This document shows positions 37,123 to 45,756 of a stretch of 64,000 bases of DNA, in pieces. The notes under the pieces were generated by a model. The model saw only the letters and a list, made by a program, of their open reading frames with translations. It was not told the origin of the DNA and did not search any database. Positions within the stretch are counted from its first letter, which is position 1. Each line of letters begins with the position of its first letter. The position numbers were made by a program, and so were the translations under genes. The stretch comes from Sphingobium arseniciresistens (GTDB lineage: Bacteria > Pseudomonadota > Alphaproteobacteria > Sphingomonadales > Sphingomonadaceae), in assembly GCA_029167225.1 (NCBI GenBank), contig JARFNK010000007.1, positions 62,001 through 126,000 on the forward strand, given 5' to 3'.

Positions 37123-37458
37123 ATGCCTGTCGTCATCCTCCTCGTCCTCTCCAACCTGTTCATGACCGTCGCCTGGTACTGGCACCTGAAAGGCGGGATG
37201 TCGAAGCCGCTGCTGCTGGTCATCATGATCAGCTGGGCGATCGCCTTCGTCGAATATTGCCTGGCGGTGCCGGCCAACCGCATCGGCTATGCCAGCGGCT
37301 GGAGCGCGGGGCAGCTCAAGGTCACGCAGGAGGCGATCGCACTGATTATCTTCGGCGGCTTCATGGTGCTGGTGCTGAAGGAACCGCTGCACTGGCGGCA
37401 TCTGGCGGCCTTTGCCTGCCTGATGGCGGCGGTGGGCTTCATCTTCAGCGGGAAATAG
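37123..37458 (+). CDS. DMT-family membrane protein, DUF486
   Basis: 111-residue protein with four predicted TM segments, the DUF486 member of the drug/metabolite transporter superfamily. The N-terminal 'LLVLSNLFMTVAWYWHLKGG' and the 'AWAIAFVEYCLAVPANRIG'-like middle are diagnostic. Substrate is unknown. The frame is open from 37051, but start 37123 gives the family's normal length and places TM1 at the N-terminus. Inserted between ruvA and ruvC on the opposite strand. Confidence 0.8.
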   Translation: MPVVILLVLSNLFMTVAWYWHLKGGMSKPLLLVIMISWAIAFVEYCLAVPANRIGYASGWSAGQLKVTQEAIALIIFGGFMVLVLKEPLHWRHLAAFACLMAAVGFIFSGK

Positions 37459-37488
37459 CGCCGGGCGACGTGAGCCGGCCCAAGCGAA

Positions 37489-37974
37489 TTAACGTGGGAT
37501 GCGCCGTGCCGTGGCGACATGATGGGCATGGGTGATGGCGACGGCGAGTGCGTCGGCCGCGTCGGCGCCGGCGATCTTCACGCCCGGCAGCAGGCGACTG
37601 ACCATCGCATGGACCTGATCCTTGCTGGCATTGCCCACGCCGACCACGGATTTTTTTACAAGCCGCGCGGCATATTCGCCCACCTCCATGCCCGAGCGGG
37701 AGGCGCCGAGCAGCACGACGCCGCGCGCCTGCCCCAGCTTCAGCGTGGATTGCGGGTTCACGTTGACGAACACCTCCTCCACCGCCGCGCTGTCCGGCCG
37801 ATGCTCAAGGATCAGGTCGGTCAACGCGAGGTCGATCGCCAACAGGCGCGTCGCCAGCGACATGGCGCTGTCGGTCTTGATCTGCCCATTGGCGATGTGC
37901 GTCAGGCGATTGCCGTCCGCCGCGATGACACCCCAGCCGGTCGTGCCCAGGCCGGGGTCGAGGCCCAGGATGAT
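37489..37974 (-). CDS. ruvC: Holliday junction resolvase RuvC (non-canonical start)
   Basis: About 161 residues. The catalytic N-terminus '[17 protein letters not shown]' carries the first active-site Asp, and the later '[20 protein letters not shown]' (Glu) and '[16 protein letters not shown]' (Asp/His) complete the site. No ATG, GTG or TTG in this frame precedes that N-terminus; the first ATG (37863) would delete the first 37 residues including the Asp. The best start is ATC at 37974 or 37971, or ATA at 37977, with GGAG about 7-13 bases upstream inside the end of yebC. The gene overlaps the yebC stop, so it is probably coupled to it. Confidence 0.87.
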   Translation of the reverse strand: MILGLDPGLGTTGWGVIAADGNRLTHIANGQIKTDSAMSLATRLLAIDLALTDLILEHRPDSAAVEEVFVNVNPQSTLKLGQARGVVLLGASRSGMEVGEYAARLVKKSVVGVGNASKDQVHAMVSRLLPGVKIAGADAADALAVAITHAHHVATARRIPR

Positions 37975-38717
37975 TATCCCAGCTTCTCCATCACGTCGTC
38001 GGAGATCTCGTAATTGCCCCAGACGGTCTGCACGTCGTCATCGTCGTCCAGAACGTCGATCAGCTTGAGCAGCGTGCGGGCATCGTCTTCGCCGACATCG
38101 CTCTTGATGCTGGGCTTCCAGGCGAGCTTCACCGCCTCGGCTTCGCCCAGCGCCTTTTCCAGCTCGCGCGCGACTTCGTGTAGCGCGTCCATGCTGGTCC
38201 AGATGGAGTGGCTGTCCTCGTCGCTCTCGACATCGTCGGCGCCGGCCTCGATCGCAGCCTCGAGCACTTTCTCCTCGTTGCCGACGCTGCCGGGATATTC
38301 GATGAGGCCAAGCCGCTCGAAACCATGGCTCACCGCGCCCGACGCGCCCAGGTTGCCGCCATTCTTGGCGAAGGCGGTGCGGACATTGGTGGCGGTGCGG
38401 TTACGGTTGTCGGTCAGCGCCTCGACGATCAGCGCGACGCCGCCGGGGCCATAGCCCTCGTAGCGGATCTCTTCGTAATTATCGCCTTCGCCCTTGGTCG
38501 CCTTGTCGATCGCGCGCTGGATATTGTCCTTGGGCATCGACTGCGCCTTGGCCGCGTTGACGGCGGCGCGCAGGCGGGGGTTCATGTCCGGGTCGGGCAT
38601 GCCCATCTTGGCGGCCACGGTGATTTCGCGGCTGAGCTTGGAGAACATGGCGGAGCGCTTCTTGTCCTGCGCGCCCTTGCGATGCATGATGTTCTTGAAT
38701 TTACTATGGCCGGCCAT
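37974..38717 (-). CDS. yebC: YebC/PmpR (TACO1) family protein
   Basis: 247-residue protein with the invariant N-terminus '[20 protein letters not shown]' and conserved '[20 protein letters not shown]'. The family is described both as a DNA-binding regulator and as a translation factor acting on ribosomes stalled at polyproline. Acidic C-terminus. It commonly precedes ruvC, as here, and its last codons contain the ribosome site for ruvC. Confidence 0.95.
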   Translation of the reverse strand: MAGHSKFKNIMHRKGAQDKKRSAMFSKLSREITVAAKMGMPDPDMNPRLRAAVNAAKAQSMPKDNIQRAIDKATKGEGDNYEEIRYEGYGPGGVALIVEALTDNRNRTATNVRTAFAKNGGNLGASGAVSHGFERLGLIEYPGSVGNEEKVLEAAIEAGADDVESDEDSHSIWTSMDALHEVARELEKALGEAEAVKLAWKPSIKSDVGEDDARTLLKLIDVLDDDDDVQTVWGNYEISDDVMEKLG

Positions 38718-38833
38718 GTCTGCCTATCCGTGCCCTATGGTTCTGATGAACGCGTTGTGATGAAGGATGGCGGCGGCCTTACATCAGGAGTCGCGCAAAG
38801 GGCAAGCCGGCGGATGGAGAAGGGCGTGCACCC

Positions 38834-39187
38834 TTATGGCAGGAGCCGCCCTATCTTGGTTTCCAGCAGCGCGACGAGAGCCGGGTCCATGAAGGCGTAA
38901 TCATCTGGAATGTCCAGGCAGATGATCCGCTTGCCGCCCAGCCGATCGCGAAAGCGGCGTTGCACCTTGCTGCGGTGGATGCGTTCCATGACGATGATCA
39001 CATCCGCCCAGTCGACCAGTTCGCCGCCCAGCGGCTGTTCGGCATCATGATTGGTGCCGGCGGAATCCACCTCCCAGTCCGGGCGCCGGGCGAAGACCTG
39101 CTCCGCCGTCGGGCTGCGCAGCCGGTTCTGGCTGCAGACGAACAGGACGTGGAGCGGGCTGCCCCGGGCACGTCCCGCTTTCGTCAA
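38834..39187 (-). CDS. Low-molecular-weight phosphotyrosine phosphatase-like protein
   Basis: 117-residue protein with '[19 protein letters not shown]' (about residues 14-32), the C-x5-R-S P-loop of LMW phosphatases, and a later '[17 protein letters not shown]' that supplies the acid Asp region (COG4551-type). Substrate unknown. The start is TTG, overlapping the stop of the YbjQ gene (TTGA), so the two are coupled. Confidence 0.78.
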   Translation of the reverse strand: MTKAGRARGSPLHVLFVCSQNRLRSPTAEQVFARRPDWEVDSAGTNHDAEQPLGGELVDWADVIIVMERIHRSKVQRRFRDRLGGKRIICLDIPDDYAFMDPALVALLETKIGRLLP

Positions 39188-39510
39188 ACAAGGACTGCCG
39201 TGCCGGTCGCGGACACCATCAGCATTGATCCGTTCGACCCCAACACTTCATAGTCGAGATCGACGCCGATCACCGCATTGGCACCGAGCGAGGCGGCGCG
39301 GGTGCGCATTTCCTGCAGCGCCTGCTCGCGGGCGCGTTGCAGCACGTCCTCATAGGCGCCCGAGCGGCCGCCTACGATATCGCGCACGCTGGCGAACAGG
39401 TCACGAAACAGGTTGGCGCCCACGATCACCTCGCCGGTGACGATGCCGAAATATTGCTGCGCCGGGCGCCCCTCGACGCTGTGGGTCGTGGTCACGATCA
39501 TTTCGGACAT
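39184..39510 (-). CDS. YbjQ family protein (UPF0145)
   Basis: 108-residue protein of the YbjQ/UPF0145 family with '[20 protein letters not shown]' and '[17 protein letters not shown]', the two conserved blocks. The family forms small oligomers, has a proposed heavy-metal-binding role, and is otherwise uncharacterised. It lies between gapR and the phosphatase-like gene in one direction. Confidence 0.88.
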   Translation of the reverse strand: MSEMIVTTTHSVEGRPAQQYFGIVTGEVIVGANLFRDLFASVRDIVGGRSGAYEDVLQRAREQALQEMRTRAASLGANAVIGVDLDYEVLGSNGSMLMVSATGTAVLV

Positions 39511-39539
39511 CGCGTCGGTCTCCTTGGCGACAGGCGGGC

Positions 39540-39782
39540 TCAGTCGATGCCGAGCGCGTTCTTGTACGTTTCCAGCAGCGCTTCGGCTTCCTGGCGCACA
39601 TGGCTTTCCAGCTTGCGCAGGCGCACGATCGACCGCATCGTCTTTACGTCATAGCCGTTGGACTTGGCTTCCAGATAGACGTCCTTGATGTCATCGGCGA
39701 TGCCCTTCTTTTCCTCTTCGAGGCGCTCGATGCGTTCGATGAAGAGGCGCAGCTGTTCGGCGGCGACATTGTCCTCGCTCAT
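39540..39782 (-). CDS. gapR: Nucleoid-associated protein GapR (DUF2312)
   Basis: 80-residue, largely helical protein matching GapR end to end: '[20 protein letters not shown]' forms the coiled-coil dimerisation helix and '[19 protein letters not shown]' the DNA-contacting part. In Caulobacter GapR is essential, binds overtwisted AT-rich DNA ahead of replication and transcription machinery and stimulates topoisomerases. Length is normal. Confidence 0.93.
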   Translation of the reverse strand: MSEDNVAAEQLRLFIERIERLEEEKKGIADDIKDVYLEAKSNGYDVKTMRSIVRLRKLESHVRQEAEALLETYKNALGID

Positions 39783-39820
39783 ATTCTAACTCCAGTGGAT
39801 GTGAATCGGATCGCGGTGCT

Positions 39821-40132
39821 CTAATGAGAGTCGGCGTTCTTCGCCACGCTTTCCTTCATGCGCGCGAGTTGCTCCGGGCTCGCTTCACCCTGATAGCGGC
39901 TCTTCCAGTCCTCGAAGGGCATGCCATAGATCAGTTCGCGTGCCTCGCCCTTGCTCAGCGGTTTGCCCTGTTCGGCCGAGGCATCGGCGATCCAGTCGGC
40001 CAGGCAATTGCGGCAGAAGCCCGCCTCGCCCATCAGGTCGACATTCTGCACGTCGGTGCGATGACGCAGGTGATCGAGAAGGCGACGGAAGGCGGTTGCG
40101 GCGACCGAATCGTCTATTATGCTGTCAGGCAT
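39821..40132 (-). CDS. DUF1244 domain protein
   Basis: 103-residue protein of the DUF1244 family. The conserved block 'VDLMGEAGFCRNCLADWI' includes a CxxC pair, and 'KGEARELIYGMPFEDWKSRY' follows. Function unknown. The start at 40132 is set by GGAGA eight bases upstream; the frame is open further but upstream sequence is antisense of pyruvate kinase. Divergent from pyk. Confidence 0.85.
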   Translation of the reverse strand: MPDSIIDDSVAATAFRRLLDHLRHRTDVQNVDLMGEAGFCRNCLADWIADASAEQGKPLSKGEARELIYGMPFEDWKSRYQGEASPEQLARMKESVAKNADSH

Positions 40133-40226
40133 GGACTTATCTCCGTGAGTTCGTATCGGGTTTCTCCAATGCCATAGCCCATCGTGCGGGGGGCGAAATA
40201 GGCGCAGTGTTGCAATAGGAGTGTCA

Positions 40227-41684
40227 GTGAAGAAGTTTCCCCCCCGCACGCGCAAGGTGCGCATCCTTGCAACCCTTGGCCCCGCCAGCAACAGCCCGGA
40301 GATGATCCGGCGGCTCTTCCTGGCCGGTGCGGACGCCTTTCGCATCAACATGAGCCATGGCGCCCATGCCGACCATGCCGAGCGGATCGCCTCCATCCGC
40401 GCGCTGGAAAAGGAATATGGCCGGCCGACGACCATCCTCGCCGATCTGCAGGGGCCGAAGCTGCGCGTGGGCACTTTTGCCGACGACAAGGCGATCGTGC
40501 TGGAAGTCGGCGCGCCCTTCGTGCTCGACCGCGATCTCACGCCGGGGGATGTCACCCGCGTCAACCTGCCGCACCCGGAAATCTATGAAGCGCTGATCCC
40601 CGGCACCCGGCTGCTGATCGACGACGGCAAGCTGGTGCTGCGCGTGAAGGCAGTGAGCCCGGAGCGGATCGACACGGTGGTCGAGGTCGGCGGGCCACTT
40701 TCCAATCGCAAGGGCGTGAACGTGCCCGACGTGGTGGTGCCCATGGCGGCGATGACCGACAAGGACCGGCGCGACCTCAGCTTCGCCATGCAGCAGGGCT
40801 GCGACTGGATCGCGCTCAGCTTCGTGCAGCGGCCCGAGGATCTGGCCGAGGCGCGCAAGCTGATGGGCGGCTATGGCGCGCTGCTCGCCAAGATCGAAAA
40901 GCCCGCGGCGGTGCAGCGGCTGGACGAGTTGCTGGAGCTGGCCGATGCGGTGATGGTGGCGCGTGGCGACCTGGGCGTGGAACTGCCGCCCTATTCGGTG
41001 CCGCCGATGCAGAAGCAGATCGTGGAGAGCGCGCGCCGGCTGGGCAAGCCGGTGGTTGTCGCCACGCAGATGCTCGAATCGATGATCGTCGCGCCCACGC
41101 CGACCCGCGCGGAAGTGTCCGACGTCGCGACCGCTGTCTATGACGGTGCGGACGCGATCATGCTCTCGGCCGAAACCGCGGCCGGCGCATGGCCGGAGGA
41201 AGCGGTGGCGATGATGGACGCGATCGCCCATTCGGTGGAGCGCGATCCGGGCTATCTCGCGCGCCTGCACTTTACCGAGACCAAGCCCGACCCGACCACT
41301 GCCGATGCGCTGGCCGAGGCGAGCGCCACCATCGTCTCGACCGTGGGGGCGAGCACCATCTGCTGCTTCACCTCGACCGGCAGCACCGTGCGCCGCGTGG
41401 CCCGCGAGCGGCCCTCCGCACCGATCCTGGCGCTCACGCCGCGGCAGGATACTGCGCGGCGCATGGGCCTCATCTGGGGCGTCCATGCGGTACGCACCAA
41501 GGATATCGGCAGCTTCGAGGAGATGATCGGCAAGGCCCGCCGCATGGCGCTGCGCCACGGCATGGCGGCGGCGGGGCATAAGGTGATCGTGCTGGCCGGC
41601 GTGCCCTTCGGCATCGCGGGATCGACCAATGTGCTGCACGTCGCGACGATGCGCGGCGATGAATTGAAGGGACGCGAGGATTGA
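40227..41684 (+). CDS. pyk: Pyruvate kinase
   Basis: About 485 residues, converting phosphoenolpyruvate and ADP to pyruvate and ATP. The N-terminal 'RKVRILATLGPASNSPEMI', the K+/Mg2+ site 'MVARGDLGVELP' with catalytic Lys in 'LLAKIEKPAAV', and 'ATQMLESMIVAPTPTRAEV' are all present. The C-terminal allosteric domain is complete. The GTG at 40227 is favoured since AGGAG ends five bases before it; a GTG at 40221 overlaps that site. Confidence 0.95.
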   Translation: MKKFPPRTRKVRILATLGPASNSPEMIRRLFLAGADAFRINMSHGAHADHAERIASIRALEKEYGRPTTILADLQGPKLRVGTFADDKAIVLEVGAPFVLDRDLTPGDVTRVNLPHPEIYEALIPGTRLLIDDGKLVLRVKAVSPERIDTVVEVGGPLSNRKGVNVPDVVVPMAAMTDKDRRDLSFAMQQGCDWIALSFVQRPEDLAEARKLMGGYGALLAKIEKPAAVQRLDELLELADAVMVARGDLGVELPPYSVPPMQKQIVESARRLGKPVVVATQMLESMIVAPTPTRAEVSDVATAVYDGADAIMLSAETAAGAWPEEAVAMMDAIAHSVERDPGYLARLHFTETKPDPTTADALAEASATIVSTVGASTICCFTSTGSTVRRVARERPSAPILALTPRQDTARRMGLIWGVHAVRTKDIGSFEEMIGKARRMALRHGMAAAGHKVIVLAGVPFGIAGSTNVLHVATMRGDELKGRED

Positions 41685-41739
41685 GGGGCTTGGGTGGGTG
41701 TGAGGTGTTTCCCTTGCATTCACCCGTTTCCCGCTCCCG

Positions 41740-41764
41740 CCGTTCGGCCTGAGCTTGTCGAAGG
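41740..41764 (+). repeat. REP-like repeat, left copy flanking the GIY-YIG gene
   Basis: 25-base unit containing CCTGAGCTTGTCGAAGG, ending 7 bases beyond the GIY-YIG stop codon. The reverse complement recurs at 42082-42106 with one mismatch. Units with this core (GTTCG..CTGAGCTTGTCGAAGG) are a widespread sphingomonad intergenic repeat; degenerate forms are at 54099 and 59224. Confidence 0.75.
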
Positions 41765-41771
41765 CCCGTTC

Positions 41772-42056
41772 TTATCCTTCGGGCTTGCGGGAGAGTCTGC
41801 TGACCGCATCCCAATCGCCGCGGATCAGCGCCATTTTCTTGGCGCGGGACCAGCCCTTGATCCGGCGCTCCATTTCCATCGCTTCGATGCGCGTGGAAAA
41901 GGTCTCCGACCAGACCAGCATCACCGGCCGCTTGTCGCGGGTGAAGCCGGGCAGATCGTCCTGCTCATGCTGGGCAAGGCGACGTTCCAGATCATCGGTA
42001 TGCCCGACATAGAAAGCGCCGCCCGCACAGTGCAGCATATATGTCCAGAAGGCCAT
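41772..42056 (-). CDS. GIY-YIG nuclease superfamily protein
   Basis: 94-residue single-domain GIY-YIG protein (UPF0213/YhbQ-like). The two tyrosine motifs are 'TYMLHC' (5-10) and 'FYVGHT' (15-20), followed by an Arg (25/26) and the Glu helix 'RIEAMEMERRIKGWSRAKK' (57-74). The family cleaves or nicks DNA, and the in vivo role of these stand-alone versions is not known. The gene sits exactly between inverted copies of a REP-like repeat, 7 bp from its stop and 25 bp from its start. Confidence 0.88.
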   Translation of the reverse strand: MAFWTYMLHCAGGAFYVGHTDDLERRLAQHEQDDLPGFTRDKRPVMLVWSETFSTRIEAMEMERRIKGWSRAKKMALIRGDWDAVSRLSRKPEG

Positions 42057-42081
42057 TGCCGCAGCTCAGCAGAAGGACGGT

Positions 42082-42106
42082 CCTTCGACAAGCTCAGGAC
42101 GAACGG
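42082..42106 (-). repeat. REP-like repeat, right copy flanking the GIY-YIG gene
   Basis: Inverted copy of the 41740-41764 unit, 24 of 25 bases identical when reverse-complemented (core CCTTCGACAAGCTCAGG on the plus strand). Together the two copies form 25-bp inverted repeats 342 bp apart around one gene. Confidence 0.75.
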
Positions 42107-42148
42107 CAGTAGCAAATGGGGGGCGGGGACTCATGCCCCCGTCACCCC

Positions 42149-43480
42149 TCACGCAAATTCGGTTGTCTCGAAGCGCACGGGCTCGCCCACCGCGTCGTTC
42201 GCCAGCGTGTCTTCCCACATCACGCGGTGGCCGCGGATGATGGTGCCGATCGCCTTGCCGGTCAGCTCCATGCCCTCGAAGGGCGACCAGTTGCAGCGCG
42301 AGGCGAGCCAGTCCGGCCCCACCGTCCAACGCTTCTTGAGATCGACGATGGTGAAATCGGCGTCATAGCCCGCCGCGATCCGACCCTTGCCGACCAGCCC
42401 GAAGACGCGCTGTGGCCCCGCGCTCGTCAGCTCGATGAAGCGGGCGAGGGTGGTGCGGCCGTTCGCCACATGATCGAGCAGCAGCGGCACGAGCGTCTGC
42501 ACGCCCGGCATGCCGCTGGGCGAGGCGGGATAGACCTTCGCCTTTTCCTCGATCGTGTGCGGCGCATGGTCCGATCCCAGCACGTCGGGCACGCCCTGGT
42601 TGAGCCAGTGCCACAGGCCGTCGCGATGCGCCCCGCTGCGGATGGGCGGGTTCATCTGCGCATAGGAACCGAGGCGCGGATAGGCGTCCTCGCCCGCCAA
42701 GGTCAGGTGCTGCGGCGTTACCTCGCAGGTCGCGATGTCCTTGTGCGCGCTGATATATTCCAGCTCGGCGGGAGTAGTGACGTGCAGGATGTGGATGCGG
42801 CGGCCGGCGGCGCGGGCAAGCGCGATGATCCGCTTCGTCGCGATCATCGCGCTTTCATCGTCGCGCCAGACGGGGTGGGAAGATGCGTCGCCTTCCACCC
42901 GCAGGTTCTTGCGCGCGTTCATCCGCGCCTCGTCCTCGGCATGGATGGCGACGCGGCGATAGCCGGAGGCGAGCACGCGGGCGAGCGCGCCGTCATCGTC
43001 CACCAGCAGGCTGCCGGTCGATGCGCCCATGAAGATCTTGACGCCGGCGGTGCCGGGAATGCGCTCCAGGTCCTTCAGCTGCTCGGCATTGTCGGCCGTC
43101 GCGCCGACATAGAAGGCGTGGTCGCACCACATGCGATGATGGGCGCGCTTCAGCTTGTCGGCAACGCGCTCCGCGCTGTCGGTATTAGGATTGGTATTGG
43201 GCATCTCGAACACGGCGGTCACGCCGCCCAGCACCGCCGCGCGGCTGCCCGATTCGAGGTCTTCCTTATATTCCAGGCCCGGCTCGCGGAAATGTACCTG
43301 GCTGTCGATCACGCCGGGCAACACGTCCAGCCCGGTGCAGTCGATCGTCTCGCCGCCTCCGCCCAAGCTGGCACCGATCGCGATGATCTTGCCGCCGGTC
43401 ACGCCGACATCGGCGCTGACAGGCCCGCCGGGCGTATGGACGGTGCCGTTGCGAAGGATGAGGTCGAAGGTCTGGGGCAT
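42149..43480 (-). CDS. pyrC: Dihydroorotase, class I type
   Basis: 443-residue amidohydrolase of pyrimidine synthesis (carbamoyl-aspartate to dihydroorotate). Metal-binding 'VLPGVIDSQVHFREPGLEYK' (DxxHxR), the carbamylated-Lys region 'GVKIFMGASTG', the His sites 'HILHVTTPAELEY' and the Asp motif 'DVLGSDHAPHTIEEK' are complete, so it looks like an active enzyme rather than a pseudo-DHOase. The Met at 43480 is chosen at the conserved start 'MPQTFDLILRNGTVHTPGG'. Allantoinase is a less likely alternative. Confidence 0.88.
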   Translation of the reverse strand: MPQTFDLILRNGTVHTPGGPVSADVGVTGGKIIAIGASLGGGGETIDCTGLDVLPGVIDSQVHFREPGLEYKEDLESGSRAAVLGGVTAVFEMPNTNPNTDSAERVADKLKRAHHRMWCDHAFYVGATADNAEQLKDLERIPGTAGVKIFMGASTGSLLVDDDGALARVLASGYRRVAIHAEDEARMNARKNLRVEGDASSHPVWRDDESAMIATKRIIALARAAGRRIHILHVTTPAELEYISAHKDIATCEVTPQHLTLAGEDAYPRLGSYAQMNPPIRSGAHRDGLWHWLNQGVPDVLGSDHAPHTIEEKAKVYPASPSGMPGVQTLVPLLLDHVANGRTTLARFIELTSAGPQRVFGLVGKGRIAAGYDADFTIVDLKKRWTVGPDWLASRCNWSPFEGMELTGKAIGTIIRGHRVMWEDTLANDAVGEPVRFETTEFA

Positions 43481-43561
43481 GGGGCCTGCTCCGGCATGGC
43501 GCTCGCGCACAATATCCGCGAACGACTTGGAAGGGGATCGCTTCTCCCCTACCTAAAGCCG

Positions 43562-44335
43562 ATGCCTGATACCACCCTTGCCGCGACGACCGCCATCACA
43601 TTGACGGCCACCACATTGATGGATCGCGCCGTCATCCGCCTTTCCGGGGAAGAGGCGCGCGCCTTCCTGCAGGGACTTGTGACGCAGGATGTGCTTGGCC
43701 TCGTGCCCGGCGTGCCGCGCTGGTCGGCGTTGCTTTCGCCGCAGGGCAAAGTATTGTTCGATTTCCTGCTGTGGGCCGATGGCGAGGATGTGCTGATCGA
43801 TTGCGAGGCCACGCAGGCCGATGCGCTCGCGCGTCGCCTGACTCTCTATCGCCTGCGCCGCAAGGTGGTAATCGCCGTCGATCCGGCGCTGCTGGTGCAT
43901 TGGGCGCTCCAGTCGCCTGATGCCCCGCACGACCCGCGCCTGCCCGCACTCGGCCATCGCTGGTTGTCGAATGTGTCGGATGGCGATGCGTCGGCGGCAT
44001 GGCGCAGCCATCGCCTGTCGCTGGGCGTGCTGGAGGGCGCGGAGGAACTGGGGCGGGACCAGACGCTGTGGCTGGAGGCTAATGCCGGTGAACTGGGCGG
44101 CGTCGATTTCACAAAGGGCTGCTATGTGGGGCAGGAGAATACAGCGCGCATGCATTATCGCAGCAAGGTGAACCGCCGCCTCGTCGCGGTGCCGCTGGAC
44201 CAGGCCAATGAGAAGCGCCAGCGCGTGGCCCTGCCGGAACTCGGCCTGTCGGTGGAACTGCGCCGGGTGGAGGATCTGGTGCCCGCCGACCTGCCCGACT
44301 GGCTCGCCGCCGCCATTGCGCAGGGGGCGGAGTAA
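43562..44335 (+). CDS. ygfZ: Folate-binding protein YgfZ
   Basis: 257-residue GcvT-like tetrahydrofolate-binding protein involved in Fe-S cluster assembly or repair. Diagnostic motif 'KGCYVGQENTARMHYR' with the essential Cys (about 189) and N-terminal 'FLQGLVTQDVLGLVPG'. A shorter start at 43619 (MDRAVIRLSG) is possible. Divergent from pyrC with 81 bp between start codons, and followed after 6 bp by the cyclotransferase gene. Confidence 0.92.
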   Translation: MPDTTLAATTAITLTATTLMDRAVIRLSGEEARAFLQGLVTQDVLGLVPGVPRWSALLSPQGKVLFDFLLWADGEDVLIDCEATQADALARRLTLYRLRRKVVIAVDPALLVHWALQSPDAPHDPRLPALGHRWLSNVSDGDASAAWRSHRLSLGVLEGAEELGRDQTLWLEANAGELGGVDFTKGCYVGQENTARMHYRSKVNRRLVAVPLDQANEKRQRVALPELGLSVELRRVEDLVPADLPDWLAAAIAQGAE

Positions 44336-44341
44336 GCACCG

Positions 44342-45109
44342 ATGCGAATCATGGCCGGGCTGGTCTCAGCATTTCTTCTCGCGGTAACGCCTGCCGCGCT
44401 CGCGCCCGCCCATGCCGACACCGGCTGGAGCCTCGTCAAAAGCTATCCGCATGATCGCACCGCCTTCACCGAGGGGCTGATCTATGTCGATGGCAATCTC
44501 TACGAAAGCACCGGCCAGCCCGGCGTTTCCGACATTCGCGAGGTCCGGCTGAAGGACGGCAAGGTGCTGCGCCGGGTTCGCCTCGAGCCGCAATATTTCG
44601 GCGAGGGCATCGTCAACTGGGGCGACCGGCTGGTCAGCCTCACCTGGCGGCACCGGCAGGGCTTCGTGTGGAAGCGGGCGGATTTCAGCCAGCTTTCGGA
44701 CTTCCGCTATGAGGGCGAGGGCTGGGCGCTCACGCAGGATGGCCATCATATCATCATGAGCGACGGCACCGCGCAGCTGCGCTTCCTCGATCCCGAAACG
44801 CTGGCCGAGCAGCGCCGAATCACCGTGACATGGGACGGCAAGCCGGTGCCGCTGCTCAACGAGCTGGAATTTGTGAAGGGCGAGGTGCTGGCGAATGTCT
44901 GGTACAGCAACAGGATCGCCCGGATCGACCCCGCGACCGGCGCGGTGATCGACTGGATCGACCTGTCCTCCATCGCGACGAAGATGAATGCGCAGGCCGC
45001 CGATCAGGGCGCGGTGCTGAACGGCATCGCCTATGACGCGAAGGGCGATCGGCTGTTCGTGACCGGCAAATACTGGCCCCAGCTGTTCGAGATCAAGTTG
45101 CAGCGCTGA
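44342..45109 (+). CDS. Glutaminyl-peptide cyclotransferase (plant-type), exported
   Basis: 255-residue exported protein: signal peptide (ends near 'LAPAHAD'), then the five-bladed propeller of plant/bacterial glutaminyl cyclases. Recognisable blocks are 'YPHDRTAFTEGLIY', 'LYESTGQPGVSDIREV', 'LLNELEFVKGEVLANVW' and 'VLNGIAYDAKGDRLFVTGKYWP'. It converts N-terminal Gln of exported proteins or peptides into pyroglutamate. It follows ygfZ by 6 bp. Confidence 0.92.
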   Translation: MRIMAGLVSAFLLAVTPAALAPAHADTGWSLVKSYPHDRTAFTEGLIYVDGNLYESTGQPGVSDIREVRLKDGKVLRRVRLEPQYFGEGIVNWGDRLVSLTWRHRQGFVWKRADFSQLSDFRYEGEGWALTQDGHHIIMSDGTAQLRFLDPETLAEQRRITVTWDGKPVPLLNELEFVKGEVLANVWYSNRIARIDPATGAVIDWIDLSSIATKMNAQAADQGAVLNGIAYDAKGDRLFVTGKYWPQLFEIKLQR

Positions 45110-45231
45110 ACGGCGCCGCGCCGTGCTCCTGCGAAGGCAGGAGGTCAGGGTTCACGACCAGAGCATGTCCACGCGAATCGCGTCACCTGCCCGATTCGGG
45201 TCATGCTCAGGAGAATCGCGCGCACGCAACA

Positions 45232-45258
45232 AGGCGCCCGATCGTGGATCAGGCGCCT
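45232..45258 (-). terminator. Terminator for rpmJ
   Basis: 12-bp stem AGGCGCCTGATC / GATCGGGCGCCT (one G-U pair) with a 3-base loop, about 60 bases after the rpmJ stop on the minus strand, followed by TTGTTG. Confidence 0.65.
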
Positions 45259-45320
45259 CGCAGGGGACTTGCCGTCCCGAAAACCGCAGGCGATGCCGTC
45301 AGGCGCCGCCTACCGCAGTC

Positions 45321-45446
45321 TCAGCCCTGGCGGGCCTTGAAGCGACGGTTGGTCTTGTTGATGACATAGGTACGGCCGCGACGACGGATCACGCGGTTAT
45401 CGCGGTGACGGTCCTTGAGCGACTTCAGCGAGTTGCGGATCTTCAT
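45321..45446 (-). CDS. rpmJ: 50S ribosomal protein L36
   Basis: 41-residue basic ribosomal protein of the 50S subunit, '[18 protein letters not shown]...' ending '...NRRFKARQG'. It is the zinc-ribbon-degenerate (C-minus) L36 type with no CxxC and CxxxxH ligands, common in alphaproteobacteria. Eleven of the first 25 residues are Lys or Arg. It is a stand-alone gene, as usual for this L36 form, with its own terminator-like hairpin downstream. Confidence 0.95.
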   Translation of the reverse strand: MKIRNSLKSLKDRHRDNRVIRRRGRTYVINKTNRRFKARQG

Positions 45447-45756
45447 GAGCGCAGCTTTCGATTGATTCTGTGTGTCGGAAAAACGAAGCGCAGCCCCTAT
45501 GGGGGGACAGGGGCAAAGTCAAGGGCAGCTCCCAGCTTTCCATCGGTCGCGGTGCTTTTATCGCTTCCCTCATCCCTCACCCGTTCATCGCAAGTGCATC
45601 CGCCGTGGCGCAGCCGGTGCGGTGGACGGCTTGCCGACGGCGGCCGGGCGATCACGCCATGGCGCATCCTTCCCTGGCGCGCTACGGAGAATGCGTGACG
45701 GCGGCGTCCTGCCGATGTGAGTCCCCTGACGAACCCTCCGCCGCGGAGTCGATAAC
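45447..45756. other. Intergenic region between rpmJ and the DUF4136 gene
   Basis: About 310 bp between two divergent genes. Open frames here are short, overlap each other in different frames and match no protein I recognise. It presumably holds both promoters. GGAG at 45745-45748 is the ribosome site for the gene at 45757. I see no RNA gene. Confidence 0.5.

Noticed and set aside
45110-45231. Possible small RNA or repeat downstream of the glutaminyl cyclase gene
   Set aside because: A short CTCCTGC/GCAGGAG hairpin is visible, but nothing else supports an RNA gene.
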